Position numbers and translations under genes: made by a program. Source: Opisthorchis felineus (Eukaryota > Platyhelminthes > Trematoda > Opisthorchiida > Opisthorchiidae). Taken from it: a DNA stretch of 64,000 nt. Under the pieces are notes generated by a model. It saw only the letters and a program-made list of their open reading frames with translations, was not told where the DNA came from and did no database searches. The DNA lies in assembly GCA_004794785.1 (NCBI GenBank), contig SJOL01008888.1, positions 424,390 through 488,389 of the forward strand. The letters are read 5' to 3'. Below are positions 27,501 to 42,500 of this stretch, piece after piece (the stretch's first letter is position 1; the number at the start of each line of letters is the position of its first letter).

Positions 27501-30500
27501 TTGCACTTTAGACGTAATGACAATGGTGATAGCATTTTGCAGGTTTGTGTTGATCACCAGTTGTTCCGCAACAGTACTGGATTCAGACACCCGTAAGCTA
27601 CCTGGCGCTTCACTACTGATAAATGGCGGTGCCAAATTAACCACAGCTGGACTTTCAGTCTTCTTAGACGCTTCAAGTCGATTCAAATAATGCTCTCGTC
27701 CGGTTTAAATTTTAGGCAGTTTCCCGAGGAGACCCAAAAAACAAACTTATCGTTTAAACTCCGAACCTTTCTGACTAGGAAGTTGAGTAGCCTTATCTAA
27801 ACGAAGAGTACGTCAGTCCTAACTCAGGACTGAAACAGCAGGAAACTCAGCGTTGGGCTTTCTGAGGACCAACCAAATATCTGCCGGATTTTAGGACAGC
27901 CATGGGGGCGGGATGGCTCAGTGGTTAGAGTGCGAATTTACTGACCAGAAGGTCCGTGTTTCGAACCCGACCTCTGCATCTCGACTTCCCTTGTCTAGGT
28001 TGGGCAACCTGGCAATATCCCAGCCCTCGTACCCCCTTCTGGTGGCACGGCAGTTAGGCACCAAAAGGGTGCTACAGTTGAACTATTTAGGACAGCCACT
28101 GTCGTTCCCTGATGCGAGATTTCGTATCCCTTCGGACACTGCACGTGATTCAGTCAGATCTGTTGGACGTCGGTTCTAGCCTAGTTTGCATGCGGATGTA
28201 TGGAATAAGTCTGAGTTGTTTGTTTTTGTGTCAACCTCGCTTAAAATCCCTCTGTGCAGCAAATCTTGCCTGATACTGTTCGAGAACACCGACAGTCCGG
28301 ATCAGACACGTAATCATATTTGTTCATTTTATTTCACACAGGTATTCTACGACATTGGCAACTACAACACAGCGTCGGAGTATCTGCGCGTCGTACGACA
28401 ACTAGTTACACCGGGTAGCAAACGTCATCTAGACGCCTGTTGGGGTCGATTGGCTAGTGAAATCCTTGTACAGAATTGGAACGAGGCAATGGATGATTTG
28501 GAAAAACTCAAGGATGCCATTGATTGTCAGACAGAAGAGCGTGTAAGTCTGTTCGGAAAGTATATTGGCTTTATTCGGTTCCTCATCTGCGCTTGTTCTT
28601 TCCCGAGGATCAGATGTATTTGTTTACATGTTTGCAACTTACACTGCCTCCACAGTTTAGTCGTCGGTGGTTTTCACGTGACTCACTCATCACTGGTGGG
28701 ATAATTTATATTTAGTATTTCGTGGTATGGTTCTCTGTGCCAGCTAAAGATGTTTTGCCTCGTAAAGACTGTTTGATCTGTACTAAGGGATGCACGTATT
28801 TGGGAACCGTTTTTTTGCTTTAACGAAATGGTTGGAGGGTATTCAACATTTTCAGCAACACAATGGGACCTCGCATCACACACTGCGGAGTAAACTCATC
28901 AAAACCCGGTCGGTTCATCCAGTTTAGAATGAGGAAATTGCGAATTTAATGACCCTGACTGCTTCGTCAAAAACTTGTAGCAACTTCGGTCGTATTCGAC
29001 TAGTGCTCATAACAGGAACTGCTGTATACTTTGAAAAAGATCATCATCATCATCTTCAATATGTCTCATTATTGGTAGCTCGGATGAGTTTATTGATCTG
29101 TTGACCGAGCATGGCGATTGGCTCGTAGGCGTAGTAACCAATCACGTTCCAGTTACTAACTTCTCTTCGGATAAACGCAAGAAATGTAGGAATCGCCTGC
29201 CCAACCACGCACGGGCGATGTCCCGTCGCACGGTGATGAAACGTTTGCAAGCTGATTGCCAAGTTTGCAAACAGATCAACTGCCGCCTGGCCATCACTGA
29301 TACTAGTGTGGAAATACCAGCGCTCTAATGGCATTCAACTTGGGTGATTTACTGTGAGGAAACCCTGGTGTGTAGAGAGGATGAACATGGGAATGGAAAG
29401 GGGCGTAGTGCTAGCGCAGGACCTACATCTCTGACACTCGGTCAGACGCTTTGGATGGAAATTAGCTACGCGGACTTCCGTAACCTAGGTTTGAGTGCCC
29501 CCTGGCCAAATACAAGGAGGGGTTCTGAGAAGTGAGACCTACACTCAGAGAGAGAAGTTTCTGGCAATCTTCTTCAGTCCCTTCTGCCTGGCCATATGTT
29601 TCCCGCCTTTCGCTCCTAATTTGGCGTGAAAAATGGAACACATATGATCATTTTATGCCAAATGAAATCCTTACACACAAACGACCATTTGATAGCCACA
29701 CCATCGTCAATCCAACCTCTACATCTCGGTTGCTCCTGTCTAGGCTTGGGTAACCTGACTGTGTCCCAGCTTTTTTGTAAGCTATCTGTCAAACTTTTTC
29801 GGTAAAATGCTCTAATTCCTACCCTACCACCAATTCATCTTTCCGATTTAGGATACAGATTTAGCTGTTTCCCGTGCAATTTACAAGATAGCGTAGATCA
29901 GTTGCCGGTCCATGGTCAATTGAGACTTTTTAGACTCCAACCGGTGCCTCAAAAGCAGTCCTCATGTAGGCCGGTTCAGTTCTCCTCCATTCCATATTCT
30001 TGAGTTATGCTCGCACCTTTTGTTCAAGTGGTTACCTGGAACTGTAGGTGATATTTGGGTATCAGGCGGGTACCCGTGGTAACCAGAGCTATCTGTGATG
30101 CATGGCAAACCCATGAAATAAAAGAAGTAGTTTCTTCGCGCCTTATTGTAAAGCTACATGATTTTGTTCGTTCCTGACCAGCCCAAACATGACGTTACAA
30201 AAGGCCCTGCTTCATATAGGCCCAGGTAGAATCACCTTTCGCCGCCCGATTTCGAAAACTGGTAGATACCCCGTCTTCCTCTTTCGGTAAACCTACGAAA
30301 CCCAGAAATCTCCAGAACCACATTACTAATCCCAAGTTCCACCGTTAACGACTCCTCTGGTCGTTCAATGCTGTAAGGGAACTTGAAACTTGTCAAATTT
30401 TCTCACAGGCTAATAGATCCCGACCTTATTTTTCAGCCTTCTTCGCATACTTGTCTAATGCAACTGCAACAACGTACTTGGCTTCTGCATTGGTCACTCT

Positions 30501-33500
30501 TTGTGTTCTTCAATCACCCGCAAGGAAAGGAAAAGCTAATCGAATGGTTCATGCAAAATCCCACGTAAGTTATTCGACATGGTTCACGCTGATCTCCTAG
30601 TCGTTTGTTGGATGTGCATCGGTCACTTTAGACCGTGATCTACGTTTTGTCTCTACCCCAAGCTTTTACAATGGGCAGCCCCATACGGCGTTCGTCCGGC
30701 AGCTGCTCGGGAATTACGGAAACTTGAGAAAAATTGATAAGCGTGTGTGAAACTACTACCGTGAACTCAAGATAGCTCAGTGGCTAAGGCGCGAACATAC
30801 TGACCGGAAGGTTTGCAGTTCGTATCTCGATTGACCCTGTCTAAGCTTGGGCAACCTGACAGTATCTCAACCCTTGTGCTTCCTTCTGGTGACATAGCAG
30901 CTAGACACCGAAAAAGTGTTACAGATGAACGACTATTTATTTTAACCTACTATCGATAGAGTCTGCTGTGCATGGTTTTGTGGGAAGCCGGCTTCTCTAT
31001 TCCACCTTTTTAGAAGATGGTGTTGGTACGACGGACAGTAAGTTGGAGAGTTGCCTACCACACGGTTGGTTAGTCTTTGTGTTGGTGTTGCTCCACTTAA
31101 GGGTTTCTTTTCTATTTAGCTCGAGAGAATTCTGGGTACTTATAGGGACTTCTAACGGGGTTGGCTGCACTTATCAGTTTTCCGATTGTATTTGGTAAGG
31201 TACCGGCATTTGGACCACCACTTTTAAAATGACTCCTTCTGTCCTGTCTTTTGTGAAGAAAGCAGCCTCCATAACAATGTATGTCCTTGTCAACCTGAGT
31301 AAATCCTATCGCAGATTGCAGCGCAACTTTAACATCAGGTCAGCTCGTAATAGGTTCAATCAGTGCACTGTCTGATCGTTCCCTTCTGATAATCCTTAGC
31401 GTCGTTTAAACTCGGTGAACGGTGTCTTCAGCTCTCGTGATCATATGGAATTAAGCTGACTGTTTTCGAACATCTGGACTGCTCCTTAGAGAACACGAAG
31501 AAAGCACCCGTCGATCTTTCATTAACCAACTTCCATCACAGATTCAGCTTCCTTTATTTTGATGGTGGAATTGTTTCTCGTATACCTCATCCAGTGGTCA
31601 TTATTTGGATCGATATCATCTCTGGAGTGGAGTCACTCCCAAGGCATTTCAGCTCAACTGCGCCCTCCAAAGTGGAGAACGATGGCTGCAAAAACCTCTG
31701 AAGCTTCCGGAAAAGTTTGATAACAATCGGTAGATTTATTTACCGATTATCACCAAACTTTGCCGAAAACGATGACTACTCAATCGGTTCTAGGCGTTTT
31801 TCTCTGAAGCTTTGTTGTTTCAGCCCTCTGATGATACTTGCGATGGCTTCATCAGTACGTGTTATGGGGACATATATTCCGTGTCTTCATACTACTGACT
31901 GATGAGCCGCCCACTAGTGCTAGTAACTGTGGTTACCATTCGTTCGGTCCGTCAAACTACGTCCGCCTCTAACTACCGTGTTTCAGATTCGCTTCTCCTC
32001 ATGGTGATTTTCTCAGAAGCGATGGAATTGAAAAGTTTGGATAGGGGTAAGGTTCTATTAGCCATTTGTGTGGCTGGTGACTTCCAGAAATGTTTTTTTT
32101 GGCGGATCGCGCTGTCCGTATGTAGACGCCGAAGCACGCACGGCGCGGAGGGCCGCTATCCGGATGTTGGCGCTTTGAGGGATACCGCTTGTGCAGGGAT
32201 ATCTCGTTACTGATAAATTTAACAGTAGTGCACATCATATGTCGATTATGATTATCTCGTCCAGAGGTCGGTGCTGATCACCGCTGTCATAACCTCTCAA
32301 ATTACCTTTAAAGGCTGATAGCCTAGACGTTATGCTACTCTTTTGTTGGTTCTTCTCTCTAATAACAACATGGTAATCTTTGGAAGAGGCGGACGTTTCG
32401 GCCTCTCCTGAGTGGAGAGTTTCTGACTAAATCATGGCTGACGTGTACAGTGGCTTGTCTCGGATTAGTACGTCTAATTTTATTTTAAATTAGTAAAACA
32501 GCTATTCCTCCATGTGACTTTGTGGCTACATAACCTACACACGAATTGCAACCTCAAGAATCCCACCTGAATCTCTCGTTTGTGGTTTTCTTCAACTGAA
32601 TGTGCTGCATCAGGCTGTCTCATGTTTCGGTTAGTAGAATATCTCGAATATCGTACCAGCCAAAACATGAAGCAGCCTGGTGCAGCACAATAAACGAGAG
32701 ATTCAGCTTGAACTCAGAGGAGCCCCCCTTGATGACCAAATTGGCATGCAAAAGTGTGTATTTGTCGAATTTCGTGCAATTCGGATTCAAGTAGAACATA
32801 AGGTTGACGGGAACTCGGGGACTGTGCCTACTTTATGAGCCCCAAGAGAGGCGAAACCTGGTCCTGGGCTATCGAGGAGTTTTTCTCAATCTCACAAGTA
32901 GCGTGTTGCGTCTACCACCTCAAGACTTTAATCAGAACACTTTCGGGAGGTATACGTCTTCGGCCAGGTCCGTTTCCACCTGTTTCATCTTCTTTGCCAT
33001 CAGCTTAGTGCCACTATTCGTTTTTTGCCGAAAATGCCAGGCTTTTGGTAGTCCAGCTTCTACTACAGTGCCTGAAGGCCATGTCCTTACTGCCTTTCAT
33101 CAGCCGATGGTTTGGTACTTTTTCAACCTGTTCCTCACAGGCATTTGAATGCGATTCAAACGTTGGCTCCTCACCTGCTCCGCTACCTGACTGTGTGTGT
33201 CATCACCAGCACGGATAAGAAGAAGAAGAGTCTGATTCGCGATCTGGTCTATTTGATTCAACAAGAAAGCTACTCTTATCGGGATCCGGTGACGGAATTC
33301 TTGGAATGTCTTTTTGTGAAGTTTGATTTTGATGGAACCCAACAGAAGTTGCGTACCTGTGAGACAGTGAGTGCTTCACCAAGTGTTTTTCTGTATTTCG
33401 CATCGTCGTCTTCATTACCATCACCATCGTCTACAGCACAACGTCAATACTCAAACAATGGTGCTGTACAATCATAATTTATTTGAAAGCGTTATCTTGA

Positions 33501-36500
33501 AGAAATGAATAAAAGTAAACGGGGAAGTTACTTGGTTACTAGACTACCACAACTTTTCCGAGGTACTCATTCGGACCATGAATAGAAACTGACACCAAGA
33601 ACGCCACTGACATTGATTAGCAGCCATATCTTGCAACGGCTCCACTCATGCACAGTGGGGAGGAAGGAGGGTCGCTCCGACAGCACCCGTCTGGTGAGGC
33701 CAGCTTGGTATCAAAATTCCAAATTAAGAGGCAGCTGAAAATTGAATGTGGCACTGACGCAACTATTTCTTACTGCGCTATCCATTGTACAATGAAATCA
33801 CCACCATCGACCGCATTCCATCACTGTTGAACACTGATGCTTTGCTGCAGTACAACCGTAATTTATTTGAAAGCCTTATTGTGAAGAAAAGAATCAAAGT
33901 AGACGGGGAAGGGACTTGGTGCTAGTCTGCCACAATCATTCCGAGTCGCCTACACCTCGTGCGATTAAAGTAAACAGTTTTTTTACCTTATTTGTTGATC
34001 TTCGCCCAGTCTGAACGAACTATTTTTACGACTCAAATCTATCAGAAATTCATCACTGCTCGAGTGAACTGTATCTGGGTCATACAAACTTTCATCTGAT
34101 TCTGTAAATTATTATATCTTTGTTATCGGCTGCATTTGACCACCTCGAGTTTCTCAGATACCTCTTTCTTATGTTTAAAACTCTGATCAAGGAACTTTTT
34201 TGAACGTATTGCCTGTTTGGGTTCTCTCAGTTGCCGATTCAAACATACGATTGTTTTTTAAACGAAATTTAATCTTCTATCTGCATGAAGGTTGTTTTCC
34301 ACCCACGGGAACTGATCCTGCCCCATAGTATGGTGCGTCCTGGCGTTACTGTGTGCAGCATGTCGTTGGCATGAGTGGTGAGATTAGGCGATCAAGAGAT
34401 TACCGAAAAAATCTATTTTGGTCAGCAAACTAGCATCATAGTTACTAGGTCCTGTTAGCATCGGCGAAACCAGATTCGTTCCACTCCACAACGTTCACTT
34501 TAGTCAAATCTGATGCATAAATTCACGTTAGTCATTCCTGTTGAAATCACCGGTGTGTTGGATGTCTTTCAGATCGCTAGTTCAACTGTAGTGAACCAGG
34601 AATCAATCAATCAATTTATCAGCTATAAACCGTGTACCATAGGCACGTTAGTTCCAGCCGCTACAGTTTTGATTACCGGAAAGGTGGAGAGTGTGGGACA
34701 ACGAAGCCTTTGAGAAGCCTCAAAAACTGGGTAGCTACGCATTGAAGGCGATAGCTTTGATGCATGTGCGCCACTGACGGCGCGATTGGGCCATTTCTGC
34801 CAGTGTCATTAACCATCGGTGTGTTGAGTCCAGGGGTCCCCATCGAGCGAGGTGGCAGTTGTCAACTCGACTCAGTTAGGGTGTTAGTGTTGTTATTAGT
34901 GTTTTCACACTTGGTTGCCAGGTCACAAACTGTCCACCTCTTGGTCGCTTCCACTCAGCACAGGGCTGGGCGAAAAGAGCTCTGCGAGTCAGGCGGTCGT
35001 CTGGCATGAGGAGTACATGTCCTAACCAGCGTAACCAGTGAAGCGTGAGTAATTCATCTATTGTGGTAGAGTTCCTTCTTCCTAGGACCGTCTGGCTTAT
35101 CTCAGTATTACTAATCCGATGTTCCCACCAGACCCGACCAATGCTTCGGAGACGCCGTTGGTTAAACACTGACATCTTTTGTATGTCCTCTGCGCAGTCG
35201 TAGAGGCCACGTCTCTGATCCATCAAGCAGTATATCTCTCACTGCCTCAGTGTAAACTCTGTCCTTGACGGGCAAACTCACATCGCGTCTGCGCCATAGG
35301 TATCGGAAGTTGACAATAGCCGCCCTGGCCTTTCCGATTCGAGAAATAACCTCATCTCCAGCCAGTCCACCGGAACTTATACGGCTGCCCAGGTAAACAA
35401 ATTTACCTACCACGTCGATTGGCTCGCCTGCAAGCACGAGGTGTGGGTTTGATCCCATCCAGTCTTGTAGCAGCACCTTACACTTTGCAGGTGTCACGCG
35501 CATGCCAAACTGTGCGGCAGAATTATTTAGGTTATTTAAAATCGTTTGCATTTGAGAAGGATCTGAACCAAGCAGAGCAATATCGTCCGCATACTCAATG
35601 TCTGTGAGGGAACGTCCCGGGAGCATTTCGACTCCCGAGGTTTCAGAGGCAGGCAGAGAAATTTCAAGCAGCACATCAGTAACAAGGTTGAAGAGGAAAG
35701 GTGAGAGAGGACAGCCTTGTCTTACACCACAGGACGTGGTGAACTCAAGCGAAAGCTTCTCGTATACTCGTACGCGCCCACAGGAGTTCGCATACAATGC
35801 CCCCATAAAGGACAACTTTGATCGCCAGACACTGCCAAAGTTGCTGACGATCGACAGAATCAAAAGCAGCTTTCAAATCAAGAAAAAAGACCAACGTGGG
35901 ACGTTTGAAGGAGTGGCGCTGTTCAAGAATTTATCTCAAGGTGAAGACATGGTAGATGCATCTTCGACCAGGGCGAAACCCAGCTTAATTCTCACGAATC
36001 TGTCTCTCCCGATAATCCATCAACCTGCGCAGAATAATGCCACAGAGCACATTAGATGCGACGGACACCAGGCTGACACCAAGATGGTTTTCACATGACA
36101 TTCTTGCTCCCTTTTTGAAAACTGGGATGACGGTCAAGGAGCTCCATTCGGCTGGTATTCTGTTTTCGTTCCAAATCTTCTGCAGTATCGTTGTCAGACT
36201 GTTCACCAGGACCTAGCCAGCTTCTTTGAAGAGCGTGGGGTGCAGACCATCCGGGCCAGGTGCCTTGTCGCACTTCAGGATTGATATCTCACGCTGGATT
36301 TCTGTTGTTGATGGTGGGCTGGTGTCAATGTTCCATTCGGGCCAGCTTGGTCCTTCCAGCGGTTGTGTTGAAGGAGACCAGGTGAACTGTCCTTGGAAGT
36401 GCTCAGCCCACTGCTCAAGACGGTGATTGAGGGAGTGAATGGCTGTTCTGTCTTTTTCGCATATTGTATCACTGACACCTGACTTCTTTTGACCCGTTGA

Positions 36501-39500
36501 TCGAATCAGTTGAAACAGGGCCTGGCTGTTGCCTGCAGCGAAAGCCTTCTCCATCTCGTGGGCCTTTGAAATCCACCAGCGTTCTGTCATTCTTCAAGCC
36601 CCTGATTATCCGGTTTTTGAAGGATCTACGTGCGCCATCACAGTCACTCGTTGCTGGTATGGCGTTTCTGGCTGCAATAAGATTTACTGCTCTCGACGAT
36701 ATCCAGTGTTCGTTTGGTCACGTCAGATGGCTTGGACAGACTGTTCTAAAAGCTGAGAGCTAAGCTTCTTCTACGCGCTTCCATTCGACTTCCAAGCGAT
36801 CTTCGTCATCCGCATGACTGTGCGTTTCCAGTATCTTTCTAGCCAGATCAGCTCGATACGCTTGAGCTACTGAAACTTGTCGAAGTTGGTGAATGGAACA
36901 GCTCTGCTTTGGAACGCGTGATGCCGGCGGAAAGCGACGTGATAACCGAGCTCACGAAATGGCATAGTCAGAGTCAAGGTGCGTACTCTAGAAGGATGGG
37001 CAATCTTTAGTTGAGGTTTTCCATCGGTAACTGATATCCACTTGGTCCGTTTAAGTCCTTGACTGTCTTGCAGTTGGTGGCCTCCAGGTAGCTCGATGTG
37101 AGAGTTTTTGCTGAAAGTTCGTACTGGCTAGGAACAGACGATGATCTGCACACAGCTGAAGCAGTCGCCCCAGAAGCAAAAAAAATTGAAGTTCCTTCTT
37201 CCGGAAACTTCTGGGTTTTCCTACATTTCGTCATTAAGTCCCACCACAGTGGCACTATTCTTGTAAAACCCGCATTCTCGCAGCAGATCACTCTGTTCTG
37301 TCATACCAGCGAGATGGTTCAGTGGTTAGAGCGTGAATTTACTGACTGGAATGTCCGTGGTTCGAACCCGACCTCTGCATATCCCTTTCTTTTGTCTAGG
37401 CTTGGGCAACCTGGCAGTATCCCAGCTCTCGTGCTCCCTTCGGGTGGCATGGCAGCTAGGCACGAAATGGGTGTTACAGCTGAACTGTTTATTTATTTAT
37501 TATTTTTATGCCCACATTCTTGTAGCAGGTCACTCTGTTCTGTCGGTATGCTTTGCTTTTCGGTCTTCGATTTATCACTGTCTTAGAAATTTTTGTTGAT
37601 AGTATTAGGAGATTTGGACATTTTCCCGTCGAGGTTTTGTCCTACAATCGAAGTCAGTCTATACAAAAATCGAAGCAGGAATGAATCAGGAGGATCGATG
37701 TGTTGCGAGGTTGTGGAAGCCTAGACAAACGCAGTCGAAATGCCGGGGTTGGATTCGAACCACGGACCTTTCGGTTAGCGCCTTAGTCCATCTCACAAAG
37801 CCGCTTAATACTGTATAACTGTTTCACCCTTTTTGAGAACCATCAGCAGTTCGCATTCCAAGAAACTCCAGATAATTTACACCCCCCGGTTAATAGGTGA
37901 CTCTTCTGCCGCGAGTGGCTGATGAGCATTGTGATCAGCTTGCACTCAGACAAGGTACAGCTTCTCTCGTCCTTCAGTCGCACCGTCCATATCACGTGGC
38001 GACCCACTGATTGGCATCTCAGGTGACGCTGTTTCAGACAAGCTTATCGCAGCTTGTTAATTTTCCTTATTCTGAACTGCTTATGGATGACTGTGCAGTA
38101 TGGGAGGATTTTGAAATCTTAACATGTTTATTTAATGTCTATACCGTACTACTTTATGCAAACTGTGTAAAAGGAAATTGGTGGAAATTCACCCATCGGG
38201 TTTATAAAACCCCAACGCATCACCTTAGGCGTTGCCTAATACTAACAACTCCGTTTGGTTTTGAATGAAATCGTTCATATGTGACACCGATTCGGTGCCT
38301 AGTTGCCATGTCACCCGAAAGAAGTATAAAGACTGAGGTACTGCCGTGTTTGGGTTCGAATTGCGGACTGAATCAGATGGTCCCCAAACCAAACCCCTGC
38401 ACTCTTCTTGCGGATATGCATTGCGTGGGTCTCTCTATGACAAGCTGATTGCAGTCGCTTCCAGTAGGGTCTAATTTTGATTCTATCTGTAACGATTTAC
38501 TTCGTGTCATGTGGTTTTTTACGATCACCGTCCTGATGCCTCCCGGATTCGCTTCCGGACTCCAAGTGATAATCATAGGACAATGGGATTAATCGACAGA
38601 TTCACTTTGATGTTCCCGGATGTGAGTATTGATCTCAGTTGTTTTCGCCCAGTGCCCCTTACCGTTTCCAGTGTACGTCATTCAGTTTATTAGTTTATGT
38701 GCGCTGCAACGCCGTGAGACCGGGCACACTCGTACAATCACCGTGTCCCATCGTCACACGTTAGCGGAAGCGATGTATCGCTTACCGCTTGTGTCCGTCT
38801 CGGTGATACAGTTGCGAACAGCATTGTGATTGGTATTCAACCCATGAACCGATGGTTTTGAGACTTAAGGGGGACGTTTATTAGTTAGTAAGGAAAATAA
38901 TCTTTTCAGTATAGTATGATTGTAGTTATCATGTGTGTAACGAATAAAAACAAGAACAAGGCGCGTTGTTCAATATTAGTCATCGTCCGTTTGGTGCACA
39001 ACTTGCGCTGATACGAGACTGTTGGTGGCCAGTGTAACAGTAAACTTGCAACAGTTTTCGCTTACAGGGCTCAGAAATTTAGGGGCGGTTGACAACTGCC
39101 TCGGCCGTGCACGGTATTTCTGCTTTGGTTTTCATAGCTACTTGGTGAACAATCCGGAATGCGGATTGCGGTTTGATACATTGGTCTGAAGCAATGAGCT
39201 ACCGTTTTACCTTTCTTCTCATCTGTGCCAGTTGTCTCATCATCCGTCAATGTATCTTTGTTAAATGTGAATCCTGGGGCAAGTTACCTTTGCCAAGTAA
39301 GGTCACCGGTCGGCTGGGGAATGGGATTCTTACTTCAACCGCATTGAATCATTTCTGACGAACAGGGATGCGTAATTATCTCACAAGACAGGTTGAAAGC
39401 TAGTGAATAATTCCTTCTTTTACGCACCGGTTTCGCTCGAGCCAAAACTCAATAATCTGGTGGACAAAACCGCCCTTTAAAATGACGCGTAGCCTGATAT

Positions 39501-42500
39501 TCGGTTTACGGTATACAGTCATTATTATTCACGAAAAAAACAGTCATGTTGGCGGTAACTGGGACACGGATACACGGTTTTTTATTGGACTCCCACTCTC
39601 CAGCGTGGTTATGCATACATTTGCCAATAGAAGACCATATGGTGTGCCAACAACTGCGCTGTCGCTGTGGAATACGAATCCCACATGGTGTACCGACGCA
39701 GGTGTTTGTCTAAGGAATCAAAGAATGATTTCTCTCAACTACGTAATCTCGCATAAAAAGGTGGTGATCCCGATTAGGGGCACGTAGGTTAACGGGGAAC
39801 ATGCATAAGTGTGGAGCGACTTTACTTCCTTGATCACTTCAACAAACTGGAACGATCTCATATGCTATACTGAGCTAATTCGGCGCGTATGGATTGGAGT
39901 CACACTGGGATCTATACGTGACTGAAATCGGATACATTGGATTTGGGGGTTTATGAACCTTGGGTAGACTGTGTTCATTTGTACCTCTTGTATTAATAGT
40001 ATCAAACTGTATAGGGGTTGTAAAATCACCACCAAATGGACACGTGACACACGTGACATGGGATAATGTTCTGTCATCCCATTCTTCAATGCTCCACTAA
40101 CATGCTCCAGAAATAAGTCTATTCCACGGACTACGTCTAATGGATTTCCACCTCTTTATTGCCGTCCCACCATAAAGAAAAGAAGATTTGTCAGCTGTCA
40201 GAATCTGCTCGGATAGTTTTTTTTTAAACCGACCACTGATTCCCTCAGGGGTATTTCGCAATCAGGTGATCAGGAAACGGGTAAAGCAAAAGTTGATGCA
40301 CTCAAGGCTTGCATCCAGCACCGGAAGCCAGAATGGCCTGGTCATGTGCTACGAATACAGAGTTACCGTCTGTCGTGCCTAATTTGGAGTGGCGGAAACC
40401 TAGAGGTGGACAGAATATGACGTGATATAGGGGAATGAAGTTACGAAGATTGCGTGCGCTGCTGGTGCCCAGGATGCAACCCACATGACCCTCCGCATAC
40501 CTGTTTGGAGACACGGAGTGGTATGGTGGCTGACAGTTGTCGGCGCTGTTCATGCGGTCAGTTCCTCTCCCGACTACTGGACTGAGTGTGGGAGGCGTAG
40601 CCACCCCGGTTGCTAGGCTAGTTCTAGGTTCCTCTTCCTGTCCCACTTTCCATTACATAGCTTTGTTCAAATATTGACATGCTTGTACGACTGAAGTGCC
40701 GATGTTCTCTGGTATTACTGTCAATGATATGTTCCTCAAAAATGGATGTTCTGAATGATTTTTGGGGAGAAGACAACGCCGCTGAACTTGCATCGGACAA
40801 CAAACGAAAGTCTGCACGAATTACCGGTCCAGCGCTCGATGATCAACATCAGGCCACATGACCTTATCTTCCGGATATGATCGGTGTGATGTTAGTTTTC
40901 GTTAGCGGTCTGGGCGTTTTTCGCGACTACCTGATCGAAAATTTCCTCTCGTTCTAACTTGACTGATGTTATTCCGAAAACCGCTGTGAAACGTAAAAAG
41001 CAGTCCGTTTCCTCTTGGAACGTCTCTCTTTTTGGCCGTTTACTTACCTAGGAGAGGTGTATTTCATACCACACTTAAGGTATTAGGTAACCCCCTGAAA
41101 GAAAATAGACATGAGGAGCGGGGATTTCCAGCATTCTCTGGAGATATTTATAAGCCTAGCACATCACCCATCAATCCTTGACTGACAGGCAAGCTATAGG
41201 GTGACCATTTTCCTTGGGAGGATTTTTGTCACCGTTGAGGAGGCATTTGTGGGCGTCGTACGCTACAGTAGTTGGCGTTCATTCCATTCACTATTTGAGT
41301 GATCCTCGGCATAAAACGTGTTGGCTACATTGACGCAGCGTTCCTCGATAAGATTTTTGTCTCCCGAATTCCGTTTCACCTGGTTAGAAATGACACATTG
41401 TACGGTTATTTCTCTCCCGGACCTCTTTCTCTCCTGTAGGTCTTACCAAACGATTTCTTCCTCACTGGTTGCTTCGAGGAATTCATCGAGAATGCCCGTC
41501 TGCTCATGTTTGAGTCGTTTTGTCGAATCCATCATAGTGTGGGCATCAGGTAAGTCACTCTGTTTACTCGGGTCTCAATTTGTCTTCATTTTGTTGTTCT
41601 ATACTTGTTCCTATCTGGAGAGGGTCCTTGGACGTGCGATCTACTTTTCATAACCATCTGTGGAGTGTAACTAGTTCGCGAATGAGTTGTTTCTTCCAAC
41701 GTTCCCGCCAGACACGGGCAGTGCTGTGGACGTAAAGGTGGTCAGACACAGAAAGCCTTTTCGCCTGTTTACAACACATTGGCCACGTTTCTGATCCGCA
41801 AAGCCTTGTGTATCATACGACAGTTTTGTTAACTCCATCTTTGACGAACGAGCCGATGTCACCGATGATAGAACGGGTATTGGACTTTGGCATGGGCCTC
41901 CTGGCCTTACCCATTTGTGGAACGATCTCATCTTCGGTAGCATCTGGGCCGTAGGTGAGACATCTGTTTGTGTATCACAAGTAGATTTTGCAGGGCTGCG
42001 ATGCACTCCACACCCTTATAGGGATGAGAAACCAACTCACTATGCTTAGGTTTGGAAAACTGTCGGTGTCTCCGAATCTCTGCCCGAGTCTGGTGGGAAC
42101 ATCGGTTGTTTTTTGCAAGAACCGACTCTCCTCTGACAGGCAAGCTGGTCACACAGTATAAGTTAAACTCTCACGATCAGGAACTATTTACCTCCTTGAC
42201 TATTTTTGGTCCACCCATCGAAGGCGTGGGTCGATCGGTCGGTGTCTTAGATCTCCGGACAAGGATCTCTGATATTAAGCGCCGTGGCATAAGCACGCAG
42301 CCAGTAGCGCGTATGCTTTAGAGCTTATCACCTTCAATACCTTGCTACCCCGATCCCTTCTCCGTTACTAAGGTAAAATGACTCAACGCCATTGAATTCC
42401 AGGCCATTATTTCCAGTGTGTGATTGTGCTTCCGTCAATTCTCCCCTACCCCCGGGCAATAAAACCCACAACATGGACGAACGCGCTTTGGCAAATGTCT

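Noticed and set aside
31890..31925. CTGATGA-like string as another hammerhead
   Set aside because: CTGATGAGCCG is present at 31898, but no GAAA partner or stem II follows.
37915..37950. GCTGATGAGCATTG as a hammerhead core
   Set aside because: No GAAA or closing stem; part of the unknown dispersed repeat.
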